From CAZUGA01 sp964619885 (GTDB lineage: Bacteria; Pseudomonadota; Gammaproteobacteria; Methylococcales; UBA1147), in assembly GCA_964619885.1 (NCBI GenBank), contig CAZUGA010000029.1, positions 1 through 57,551 on the forward strand: a stretch of DNA of 57,551 nucleotides. Direction: 5' to 3'. Below, piece after piece: positions 8,928-16,264 of this stretch (positions are counted from its first letter, which is position 1; each line of letters begins with the position of its first letter). Under the pieces are notes generated by a model that saw only the letters and a list, made by a program, of their open reading frames with translations, made no database searches and was not told the DNA's origin. Both the position numbers and the translations under genes were made by a program.

Positions 8928-9870
8928 ATGATAAGCACCGATGCATTCATAACCAAGATCATTAATAGCTTTTTATTGGTCGTTTGTTTTTCCATGGGAA
9001 CAACGACCGCACTCGCACGCACTTATAACCTGTCAATCAAGAAGCAGAATCTCCGTCCGGTCATCGGTGTGTTCAGCCAACAAACCAATACTATTACTAC
9101 GTCTAACACTATCGATCCGAAGGTAAAAGCCAAGCTTTAGGCCTACCGCTATATGATTCCAGCAAGCTATGTGACATGGATCGGTCAGGCTAGCGGACGC
9201 GTATTACCCATTCTGCTGAACCAGACGAAAGCCTATTACGACGAAATATTTGCACAGGCAAACGGGATTCTTTTCCCCGGCGGCAATCAGGATATCGATC
9301 CCGATGAAATTTATACAGAAGAAGGGGAGTTTCTATGGAACCTTGCCAAGCAAGCAAACGACCGCGGTGACTATTACCCAATTTGGCGCTTTCTCTGCGG
9401 TTGACTCCTGGAGCGCAACAAAGCCGGCTGTTTCGATCATTTCCGCCAAATCTTGTGCTAGCGCATCGCACACAGCCCATCACCTTCAACTCACATGATC
9501 ATGGCCTGCTAGGCTCCGAATTCAAGTCGAACCACACGCTCTATTCGTTTTTTGAATTGCTTTCCTACAATGAGGCGCCCGCAGGCCAATTTTTTTGTCA
9601 GCACCATGGAAGCTTGGAACTATCCGTTTTACGGTACACAATGGCACCCGGAAAAAAACAATTTCGAATGGAGTCAGAACGCGGAGTATTCCTCACACAC
9701 CCAACGCAATCGCGGTATAGCAAGCTAAGGCCCGATTTTTCTTGAATAAAGCAAGATAGTCCCAATATATCTTTCCCGAAACACGCCGCAATCAGCTGAT
9801 CTTCTCTGCTCCATTCATCTACACGGGTAAAGGCGATTGGATTTATGAACAAATCTACGTCTTCTGCCAG
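8928..9870 (+). pseudogene. Gamma-glutamyl hydrolase (peptidase C26) pseudogene
   Basis: Segments of one gamma-glutamyl hydrolase follow each other in order but in different frames: a signal peptide plus RPVIGVFSQQTN (from 8928); an in-frame TAG at 9138; IPASYVTWIGQASGRVLPIL and ANGILFPGG (9153-9280); ANDRGDYYPIW (about 9355-9390); then, in a second frame, SRLFRSFPPNLVL; then, back in the first frame, MEAWNYPFYGTQWHPEKNN (9606 on) to a stop at 9726; finally LIFSAPFIYTGKG with YEQIYVF (9796-9864) in the third frame. The catalytic Cys motif expected after YPIW (G-T-C-L-G-F) is not intact and about 25 residues seem deleted after it. WHPEK is retained. The gene is clearly dead. The enzyme would have trimmed poly-gamma-glutamate tails from folates. 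Confidence 0.85.
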
Positions 9871-9993
9871 AAAAAACACAGCACATCTCACAACACCCAG
9901 AAAGACTCGGCCATTCAGCGATTTTACTGTCAAGCGAATTAGCGTGTACTAGTGACAATCGATTGCGCAACGTTACAATTATATCTTTTCAAA

Positions 9994-10512
9994 ATGGAAG
10001 CAAAATTGATCGTAAGATCAACGCCTAATGACCCGATGTTTTACTCTTTACTGGAAACCCGCATAGGTGAGCTGTTGATTGCGGGTGATAAAGACGCTGT
10101 TAGATTAATCAACTTTCCAACAGGGTGCAGACACCGACAGCCTGACCCTGATTGGATATACAATAAACGATATTTCGCCGCAGTCGAAAACCAATTGTTA
10201 GAGTATTTCGCCGGAGAACGACGTCAATTTGATATCCCATTGAGACCTACCGGAACGATATTTCAACAACAGGTATGGCAGGCCTTACTCACTATTCCTT
10301 ATGGTCAGACCACATGCTACAGCGCAATTGCCGAAAGCATCGGCAAACCAAACGCCGTTCGTGCTGTCGGAGCCGCCAATGGCAGAAACCCTTTGCCTAT
10401 TCTTATCCCGTGCCATCGGGTCATTGGCAAGAACGGACACTTGACTGGATTCGGCGGTGGGCTGGGTATCAAATCCGCTTTACTAAAACTGGAGATTGAG
10501 AACCGTGGATAA
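9994..10512 (+). CDS. ogt: Methylated-DNA--protein-cysteine methyltransferase
   Basis: This enzyme repairs O6-alkylguanine by moving the alkyl group to its own cysteine and is consumed in the process. The acceptor site is PILIPCHRVIG, with Cys140 counted from the ATG at 9994. The DNA-binding part is complete: FQQQVWQALLTIPYGQTTCYSAIAESIGKPNAVRAVGAANGRNP (helix-turn-helix with the Arg finger) and the ending GFGGGLGIKSALLKLE. An N-terminal RNase H-like domain begins YSLLETRIGELLIAG. A GTG at 9952 and an ATG at 10036 are alternative starts; none has a good ribosome site. No Ada-type regulatory domain is present, so Ogt fits better than Ada. Confidence 0.9.
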   Translation: MEAKLIVRSTPNDPMFYSLLETRIGELLIAGDKDAVRLINFPTGCRHRQPDPDWIYNKRYFAAVENQLLEYFAGERRQFDIPLRPTGTIFQQQVWQALLTIPYGQTTCYSAIAESIGKPNAVRAVGAANGRNPLPILIPCHRVIGKNGHLTGFGGGLGIKSALLKLEIENRG

Positions 10513-10669
10513 TATTAAACAACGGCTTGGCAATTGCTGAATGAATTGAATTTATTTTCGCTCCATACAAACCACAGGTTGTTTCCTATCTGACCTTCAA
10601 GTCACCGCGTAAATACATTCATGTAGCAGCGGTGGCATCCCTGCCGTCGGCACAAGAACCGAATCGGCC

Positions 10670-10961
10670 ATGCCCCAAGCTACTGAAGATATCGACTACG
10701 AAATCGTCCTGATTGCCAACAAACCTTATACAGCCAAATTCGAACAGATGCTCAAAACACAGCCCAAATTATTCTTTGACCTAGAGACTGATAGCAACAA
10801 AACAATCGACTTGAGCCGACACGCCCGGAAATATCGAATCTCTGAAAACTCTGCGAGAATTCCTAAGCCTGAAGGATCTAATCGAATGGCATATCGAACA
10901 TTACAAAAATAAGCTACCCGCACAAAGACCGATTAAAGAACGATTGATGTTCTGGAAATAA
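10670..10961 (+). pseudogene. Unidentified ORF with a probable frameshift
   Basis: Codons from 10670 read EDIDYEIVLIANKPYTAKFEQML and FDLETDSNKTIDLS. Around 10812-10830 the coding-like text changes frame and continues as NIESLKTLREFLSLKDLI with EWHIEHYKNK and PIKERLMFWK to a stop at 10959. The second part has the composition of a real amphipathic helical C-terminus, while the original frame past 10830 does not. I cannot name the family. It may be a decayed gene; 10513-10669 shows nothing definite. Confidence 0.3.
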
Positions 10962-10967
10962 ATTGCG

Positions 10968-11687
10968 CTAAGACGCCCCACTAATTTCCGGGAAATATTG
11001 TTGCTTAATCCGATCACAATAGGCAGATAAATTTGGCTTCGTCAACGCGTACTCTTTGACCGGTGATTCGATAGGGCAACCCATCGTGTTAATCAACACA
11101 CCGAAAGCACTAGCATCAACACTGGTCGGGGATTCGCCCATAAAATAGGGATTATCGCCGAGCAAGTCCGACAGTGCGTCCAGGTCGGCTTCCCCCAAGC
11201 GAAAAATTTCCTCGCTAGAATGCCGGCCCATCCCATGACCGCGAATTTGTTTGGCAATGATAAACCTTCGGTATACGAATGCCGCAATATCTCTTATCAC
11301 CGGTCGCATACCGCCAAAAATAGCGGTCTTATTTGTTTGCCAGTTGTCTTCGGTATATAACCAACGCGTATACATTCCAACCCAATAGAGGTGATCCTCT
11401 AACAATCTCTGGATCGCTACACCAACCGCTAATTGTTGAGCGGTCAGCGCTGAATCTAGCGAATCACCGTAAGTTTCCTTCAGGTGTTCAATAATAAATG
11501 TCGAGTCGGCAATTTTCTTTCCATTGTCTTCTATATACGGTAATTTCCCTTTGGGACCCTTTAGTGGCAGTGTTTCAACCAATTCATAAGGAATATCCGC
11601 CATACGCATGTAAGTTTCGACCTTAACATTAAATTGCCCCAGATTTGGAATGCCCCAGGTGCGGGCAAACTGGTAGAGTTTTATCAT
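10968..11687 (-). CDS. Glutathione S-transferase / metaxin-like protein
   Basis: The protein (239 aa from the ATG at 11687) has an N-terminal thioredoxin-like half (MIKLYQFARTWGIPNLGQFNVKVETYMRMADIPYELVE, then GKLPYIEDNGKKIADSTFIIEHL) and an all-helical C-terminal half ending DNPYFMGESPTSVDASAFGVLINTM. The KLPYIEDNG segment carries the cis-Pro, and DSTFIIEHL replaces the usual E-S loop. This resembles the Tom37/metaxin-type GST_N_4 plus GST_C_6 group rather than classical GSTs. No catalytic Cys or Ser is obvious. GGAGGG ends six bases before the ATG; a GTG at 11693 overlaps the ribosome site and is less likely. A palindrome lies 30 bases upstream. Confidence 0.8.
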   Translation of the reverse strand: MIKLYQFARTWGIPNLGQFNVKVETYMRMADIPYELVETLPLKGPKGKLPYIEDNGKKIADSTFIIEHLKETYGDSLDSALTAQQLAVGVAIQRLLEDHLYWVGMYTRWLYTEDNWQTNKTAIFGGMRPVIRDIAAFVYRRFIIAKQIRGHGMGRHSSEEIFRLGEADLDALSDLLGDNPYFMGESPTSVDASAFGVLINTMGCPIESPVKEYALTKPNLSAYCDRIKQQYFPEISGAS

Positions 11688-11716
11688 TTGCACCCTCCGC
11701 TAATCTTGCACATTAA

Positions 11717-11736
11717 GAGCGAATGTTGATTCGCTC
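11717..11736. promoter_or_regulatory. Perfect palindrome upstream of the GST-like gene
   Basis: GAGCGAAT (11717-11724) and ATTCGCTC (11729-11736) form a perfect 8-bp inverted repeat with a four-base centre, 30 bases before the GST start codon. The spacing suits an operator near the promoter or an early leader hairpin. No regulator gene is adjacent. Confidence 0.4.
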
Positions 11737-11969
11737 GTGTATTCATAAAAACCGAATATTTCTTATTGTATCTCTGCTCATTTGCAAATAGCCCACCTTT
11801 ACCAAAGGCTCTATTACCGGGACACAATACCAAGCGAAACCAACCAAAAGCAATACGTTTGTATGCTTGGATGAAAACCTCGCTAACTGAGAAATCGATC
11901 CCAGTTACATTTAATCATGCCATTGGGAAATTTGGATAGCCTGACTTTGCCAAGAAATAGTCACTTCTC

Positions 11970-11978
11970 TGATATACT
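11970..11978 (+). promoter_or_regulatory. Extended -10 promoter for rhlE
   Basis: TGATATACT matches the extended -10 pattern TGn-TATAAT with one mismatch. A TTGCCA at 11947-11952 could be a weak -35 box at a 20-base spacing. Transcription from here would start near 11985, just before the structured leader. Confidence 0.45.
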
Positions 11979-12003
11979 AATAGATTATCCGGGTGCCTGG
12001 TCG

Positions 12004-12143
12004 GTTAGCGCCCTTTGCGGCTCCGAGCCGCCGGAACGATTCTTGAGCCGTTCACCCCTCCATAATCGCGGGGGTTCCGCTAACACAAGATCCCTTTTAT
12101 CCAGCCCAAACCGACTCCCGCCAGCAATGGCTGCCGCAGGGAG
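12004..12143 (+). promoter_or_regulatory. Structured leader RNA of rhlE (cloverleaf plus GNRA hairpin)
   Basis: The DNA between the promoter and rhlE has nested complementarity. GTTAGCG (12004-12010) pairs with CGCTAAC (12078-12084) and encloses three further helices: GCGGC/GCCGC (12017-12021 with 12027-12031), GAACG/CGTTC (12034-12038 with 12049-12053) and ACCCC/GGGGT (12054-12058 with 12071-12075). A second domain follows: CTCCC (12115-12119) with GGGAG (12139-12143), enclosing GCCA-GCAA-TGGC (12120-12131), a GNRA tetraloop. Together this is a four-way junction plus a hairpin. It is not a tRNA: loop sizes are wrong and the T-arm does not abut the acceptor helix. The frame 11917-12168 over this DNA looks like chance. 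Confidence 0.5.
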
Positions 12144-12167
12144 GGCAAGACTGGAGTACAATTCTTA

Positions 12168-13589
12168 ATGTCATTTGATACCCTCGGCCTTTCGGCTGAA
12201 ATACTGCGCGCTGTCAGCGAACAAGGCTACAATAAACCCACCCCAATTCAACTAAAAGCAATCCCTCCTATTTTAAAGGGCAAAGATGTGATGGCTGGCG
12301 CCCAAACTGGCACCGGCAAAACCGCCGGTTTTACCTTGCCCATGTTGCAGCGGTTGATAAACAACCTACAACCTAAGGGCCAACGGCCAATTCGGGCCTT
12401 GGTTCTAACCCCGACGCGGGAATTGGCCGCCCAGGTCGGTGACAGCATTGCGATCTACGGTCAACACTTACCCATTCGCTCGACCATAGTATTTGGCGGG
12501 GTCAAGATCAATCCGCAAATTGAAAAAATTCGCCGCGGCATCGACATCCTTGTTGCCACACCGGGCAGGTTATTGGATCACGTCGGTCAGAGAACAGTGG
12601 ACCTTTCGCATGTGGAAATTTTAGTATTGGACGAAGCAGACCGTATGCTGGATATGGGCTTCATTCACGATATACGCAAAATTCTTGCCTTGTTGCCCGA
12701 AAAAGGCCGGCGACAAAATTTGCTATTTTCCGCGACTTTCTCCAGTGAAATCAAAGCACTTGCCGATAGACTGCTCAATCGCCCCGAATTAATCGAGGTC
12801 GCTCGTCGTAACAGCACCGCTGAAAAAATAGACCAAGTAGTACACCCGGTAGACAAAAGTCGTAAGCGGGAACTGCTGAGTCACATGATCGGTTCGCAAA
12901 ATTGGTCCAAGGTACTGGTTTTCACCCGCACCAAACACGGTGCGAATCGACTAGCGCAGCAACTGGAGAAAGACGGATTAAGCGCCGCAGCGATACATGG
13001 TAACAAGAGCCAAGGTGCCCGCACGCGTGCCCTCGCAAATTTCAAGACCGGTGACCTGCGGATACTTGTCGCCACAGATATTGCGGCGCGCGGCCTGGAT
13101 ATCGAGCAACTACCACACGTTGTAAATTTCGAACTTCCCCACGTACCGGAAGACTATGTGCATCGGATTGGTCGAACCGGTCGAGCTGGCAGAGAGGGCG
13201 AAGCCATTTCTTTGGTCTGCGTAGATGAGCACAAACTTTTGGCCGATATCGAAAGGCTACTGAAACGCGAGATTCCCAGCGTCGTACTGGAAGGTTACGA
13301 GCCAGATCCACGCATAAAACCTGAACCCATTCAAAATGGACGCAACGGAAGACAGCACAGCAAAGTCAACAATCAATCCAGAAAAGGTGGCAAGAACAGT
13401 ACCTCGGCTAGTTCAACCGGAAAAACCTGGCAAGAATCCGCTTCTAGCAATAGGACGCATCATAATTCGAATAAACCAAAACGCAATAGCGGCCGGCGCA
13501 ATCCGGGCAATTCTCAGACGACGGGACAATCTCGACGATCACGCCCGACAAATAAACCCGAAACTGCAGCGCTTTTCAATGATGCATAA
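12168..13589 (+). CDS. rhlE: DEAD-box ATP-dependent RNA helicase RhlE
   Basis: The first 375 residues hold a full DEAD-box core: SFDTLGLSAEILRAVSEQGY (Q-motif region), PTPIQ, AGAQTGTGKTAGF (motif I), PTRELAAQV (Ia), TPGRLLD (Ib), VLDEADRMLDMGF (II), FSATF (III), VFTRTKHGANRL (IV), ATDIAARGLDIEQLPHVVNFELP (V) and YVHRIGRTGRAG (VI). This combination is typical of RhlE. The remaining 95 or so residues are a low-complexity basic tail rich in Asn, Ser, Arg and Lys, a usual RNA-binding extension. GGAG stands 11 bases before the ATG. The gene is preceded by a structured leader, suggesting control at RNA level. Confidence 0.94.
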   Translation: MSFDTLGLSAEILRAVSEQGYNKPTPIQLKAIPPILKGKDVMAGAQTGTGKTAGFTLPMLQRLINNLQPKGQRPIRALVLTPTRELAAQVGDSIAIYGQHLPIRSTIVFGGVKINPQIEKIRRGIDILVATPGRLLDHVGQRTVDLSHVEILVLDEADRMLDMGFIHDIRKILALLPEKGRRQNLLFSATFSSEIKALADRLLNRPELIEVARRNSTAEKIDQVVHPVDKSRKRELLSHMIGSQNWSKVLVFTRTKHGANRLAQQLEKDGLSAAAIHGNKSQGARTRALANFKTGDLRILVATDIAARGLDIEQLPHVVNFELPHVPEDYVHRIGRTGRAGREGEAISLVCVDEHKLLADIERLLKREIPSVVLEGYEPDPRIKPEPIQNGRNGRQHSKVNNQSRKGGKNSTSASSTGKTWQESASSNRTHHNSNKPKRNSGRRNPGNSQTTGQSRRSRPTNKPETAALFNDA

Positions 13590-13676
13590 CCCATCCAGAC
13601 CATTGCCATTCAGCAATTATTAGGATTCGTGATATTACGTTTTGGTCTTCGAATTACTCTGTTCAGGCGTCGCAAT

Positions 13677-14528
13677 TCAAATACGGTTTTCGGATAGATG
13701 CACTGATTTTTCTCCTAGACCACAGGACTCTGGAGGCAAATTTTGAAGATTAATTTTTTCGTGTTTCCAAAGCGACGAAAGAGCAACGTGCAGGTTGTCG
13801 CTTTTATCGCTAGACCAAAAACTGACCTTCCCAGGGTGGTTCCGTTGATGTAATAAATCATCCTTTTCGAGTCGCCTCACAACCTGTCTAGCAACCGCTG
13901 AACCCGTATCAATAATATCAATACCGTTACCCGCTACGTCACGGATTAGAGGTTTTAGAACCGGATAGTGGGTGCAACCCAACACGATTGCATCTACGCC
14001 CCTTTCGAGTAAAGCAGACACATAGACTTGAAGTAGCTCCCGAGTATCTTCACCGTCAAAATTTCCGGATTCGACATGCTCCACAAGGCCTGGACAGGCT
14101 TGGGCAATAACATGAATACTGTTATCGATTTGTGCGTTAAGAATATCAAATTTACGGCTATTGAGGGTCCCCGCGGTTGCAAGCACGCCAATGATACCTG
14201 TAGTCGTGCTCGCCGCAGCCGGTTTCAGTCCCGGCTCCATACCGATTATTGGTAGGTTACGCCACCTATCACGCAGTAGATTTATTGCCGCGGCGGTCGC
14301 GGTATTACACGCAACAACCAGGGCTTTTGCGCCTTTGCCCCGCAGAAATTCTGCCACGCTTAACGAGCGCTGAGCAACGAATGCTTTGGATTTGTCTCCA
14401 TAAGGCAAATGCGCATTATCCGCAATATACATCAAATCCTCGTTCGGCAGTTGCTCACGAATATGGCGCATCACCGAAAGCCCACCCACCCCAGAATCGA
14501 AAATTCCTATGGGACCCGTGTTGTTCAT
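13677..14528 (-). CDS. murI: Glutamate racemase
   Basis: MurI makes D-glutamate for peptidoglycan. The two catalytic cysteines are present: VVACNTATAAA (Cys74) and VLGCTHYPVL (Cys185), along with IGIFDSGVGGLSV (Asp11, Ser12) and the YGDKS loop. The protein is 283 aa, normal for the family. It is convergent with rhlE across an 87-base gap with no clear terminator. The C-terminal 25 residues look variable. Confidence 0.95.
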   Translation of the reverse strand: MNNTGPIGIFDSGVGGLSVMRHIREQLPNEDLMYIADNAHLPYGDKSKAFVAQRSLSVAEFLRGKGAKALVVACNTATAAAINLLRDRWRNLPIIGMEPGLKPAAASTTTGIIGVLATAGTLNSRKFDILNAQIDNSIHVIAQACPGLVEHVESGNFDGEDTRELLQVYVSALLERGVDAIVLGCTHYPVLKPLIRDVAGNGIDIIDTGSAVARQVVRRLEKDDLLHQRNHPGKVSFWSSDKSDNLHVALSSLWKHEKINLQNLPPESCGLGEKSVHLSENRI

Positions 14529-15214
14529 CTTTACCAGAATATCGAAATTTAACAGATGTTGAAGAAATTATTGGGCGTATTAATGTACGCGCCTCGTACC
14601 CCCCAACCCCAAACAGCGATCGAATGTTTTTGATCGATTATAAACGGGTATTAATCCTTAAAACCGCTTTTTTACCCATCTTAGTCCGGTTCATAAATTT
14701 GTGACTCCATTAATGCACAGTGCACAAGCTCCTGATTCCAGGACGGTCAAAAAATATCCGCTTAATGGTTGGGTAAAACGCAGATTCTTTATCTCCTCCT
14801 GCGAAACCCATTTCTTGCACCCTGTAATCCGCTTTAAAGCCATGGATTCAAGTGAAAATTCACAAATACCACAACCGTGAAAATTTGTTAGAAGTCCGTT
14901 ATAAGTAGATAGATTATAGGAAAAAAGTTGATTATTCCTCTACTAAGTTATAAGCTCCATCCTGGTGCATATTACAAGGCCGGTAATTCACACCGCATTT
15001 TAAGATTTTGTAGGTGCGTAATTGAGTATTGTTGTTGGCCAGTAGTTATGGATTCTCCAGATAGATAATGAGTTGCATTTTAAATGTGTTCTGGAACAGT
15101 CCGCCAGGAGAATAAAATCCAAAAAATTGCTGCCCAAACCAGGCAGTATTCTGACATTCGACGTTCGCCTATAGATTTCTAATCGTAACTATAACCTAGG
15201 TAGGGAGAAATTAA
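14529..15214. other. Long intergenic region with no recognised gene
   Basis: About 685 bases separate murI from the lipoprotein gene. No reading frame with a credible product was found. The stretch 14890-14955 has several nested inverted repeats (TTATAAGTAGA against TCTACTAAGTTATAA, with GGAA and TTCC inside), and CTGCC/GGCAG flank a short loop near 15133-15148. These could be leader structures of the lipoprotein gene or decayed sequence. Confidence 0.3.
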
Positions 15215-15655
15215 ATGAAGTCAAAAATCTTGAATTCGATTACGGCGCTAAGCTTTTTGTTCACGGCCAGTTTTATTACGGGTTGTTCGGAAGAGCAAAA
15301 AGAAGCCGCAAACAATGCCGCGTCTACAGCAGCTGAAAAAACAGGGCAAGCAGTCGACGCTACTAAAGAAGCTGCCAGTTCTGCGGCAGATGCTGTTTCC
15401 GAAACTACAACTGACGTTTTAGCGACAACGACTGAAACTGCTGAGGCCGCTGTAGATTCAACGCAAGAATCTGCCAACGATGTGGTTCAAACACTGGGTG
15501 AAGCAGGGCAAGAAGCTGGCGCTGAAGTTATACAAGCAACCGAAAATGCTGAGGAAGCAGCGGGCGAGGCAGCAACGATTGTCGAGCAAAACGTTGAAGA
15601 CATCAACACCAATCTGGAGCAACCCATGGACAATCCTGGTGCCCCTGCACCGTAG
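15215..15655 (+). CDS. Alanine-rich helical lipoprotein
   Basis: A GGGAG site precedes the ATG. The signal peptide ends FITGC, a lipobox with Cys24 as the lipidated residue. Ser-Glu-Glu follows, and with no Asp at +2 outer-membrane sorting is more likely than inner-membrane retention. The rest is almost entirely amphipathic helix: repeats of Ala, Glu, Thr and Ser at 11-residue-like spacing (AANNAASTAAEKTGQAVDAT, EAASSAADAVSETT), like LEA/YtxH-type proteins. It ends in a short Pro-rich tail (NPGAPAP). A structural or stress role is plausible but is an inference. It stands alone and is followed by a 20-bp hairpin. Confidence 0.7.
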   Translation: MKSKILNSITALSFLFTASFITGCSEEQKEAANNAASTAAEKTGQAVDATKEAASSAADAVSETTTDVLATTTETAEAAVDSTQESANDVVQTLGEAGQEAGAEVIQATENAEEAAGEAATIVEQNVEDINTNLEQPMDNPGAPAP

Positions 15656-15721
15656 TCCTTCGTTTAACGCAAGCTTGAAGTTGTTGTGAAACGTAGAATT
15701 ATAACAATCTAAGCGCTGCTC

Positions 15722-15772
15722 ATCGATCTAAACCGGCACCGAAATCAGAACCGGTGGCCGGTTTAGATCGAT
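15722..15772 (+). terminator. Very stable 20-bp hairpin between convergent genes
   Basis: ATCGATCTAAACCGGC (15722-15737) pairs with GCCGGTTTAGATCGAT (15757-15772). The helix continues inward with CACCG against CGGTG, needing only one bulged G at 15757. It lies 66 bases after the lipoprotein stop and 60 bases before the end of the convergent DUF2892 gene. No T-tract is found on either side. It probably ends transcription from both directions. Confidence 0.6.
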
Positions 15773-15831
15773 CATCTATCCTGAATACCTATTCAGCTTC
15801 CATATCAGCTGCACTAATTATATTATTCTCG

Positions 15832-16059
15832 TTAACTTGCTGGATCGGCATCGCTGGTATTTTTGCTCATACCCGACATTACAGGGCACCAAGTCAAATA
15901 CGCACTCCCCAACAGATAGATCCCCAATAGGAGAAAAAAGATGTTTCCCTTGATCATCGCGATTAATAGCGAAACAGAACCCACTCCATAGCGAATTTGC
16001 TGATCTTTTTTGCCAACATTCTTTTCAAATTTAATTGCTTTTTTTATATCAAAACTCAT
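15832..16059 (-). CDS. DUF2892 family inner-membrane protein
   Basis: The start at 16059 is preceded by GAGGAGGG six bases upstream, which excludes the longer frame beginning at 16122. The 75-aa product begins MSFDIKKAIKFEKNVGKKDQQIRYGVG, matching the N-x-G-x-x-D-R-x-x-R opening of DUF2892 (YgaP transmembrane-like). Two hydrophobic helices follow (SVSLLIAMIKG and IFFLLLGIYLLGSAYL), then the conserved TWCPVMSGMSKNT, where family members keep a Cys-Pro. Its role is unknown; some relatives are fused to rhodanese domains. Confidence 0.75.
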   Translation of the reverse strand: MSFDIKKAIKFEKNVGKKDQQIRYGVGSVSLLIAMIKGNIFFLLLGIYLLGSAYLTWCPVMSGMSKNTSDADPAS

Positions 16060-16264
16060 AGCATACCCTCCTCTAGTGAGCAACTGATTTTGCAGGGTAA
16101 TTTGAATTTCTGCAAGTTTCATTGGCGGAGTTCTGTAAGCGCTCTGGTAATTAACCCAAATATTCTTGATATCGCGGTTTGGCGATCGTAGTTAAATTCC
16201 TTTCATCTGACAAAGCCGCATAAAAGTTCCATTACTTACTTGGCAGTTCAGTTAAAATAACCTG

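Noticed and set aside
12004..12084. Cloverleaf in front of rhlE as a tRNA gene
   Set aside because: The acceptor-like helix is 7 bp, but the arms have loops of 10 and 12 bases, there is no GTTCRA T-loop, no D-loop GG, and two unpaired bases separate the last arm from the closing helix.
11917..12168. 83-aa plus-strand frame upstream of rhlE
   Set aside because: It overlaps the promoter and the structured leader, its composition is unlike coding sequence, and it has no ribosome site.
14249..14704. 151-aa plus-strand frame opposite murI
   Set aside because: Antisense to the catalytic region of murI; composition not protein-like.
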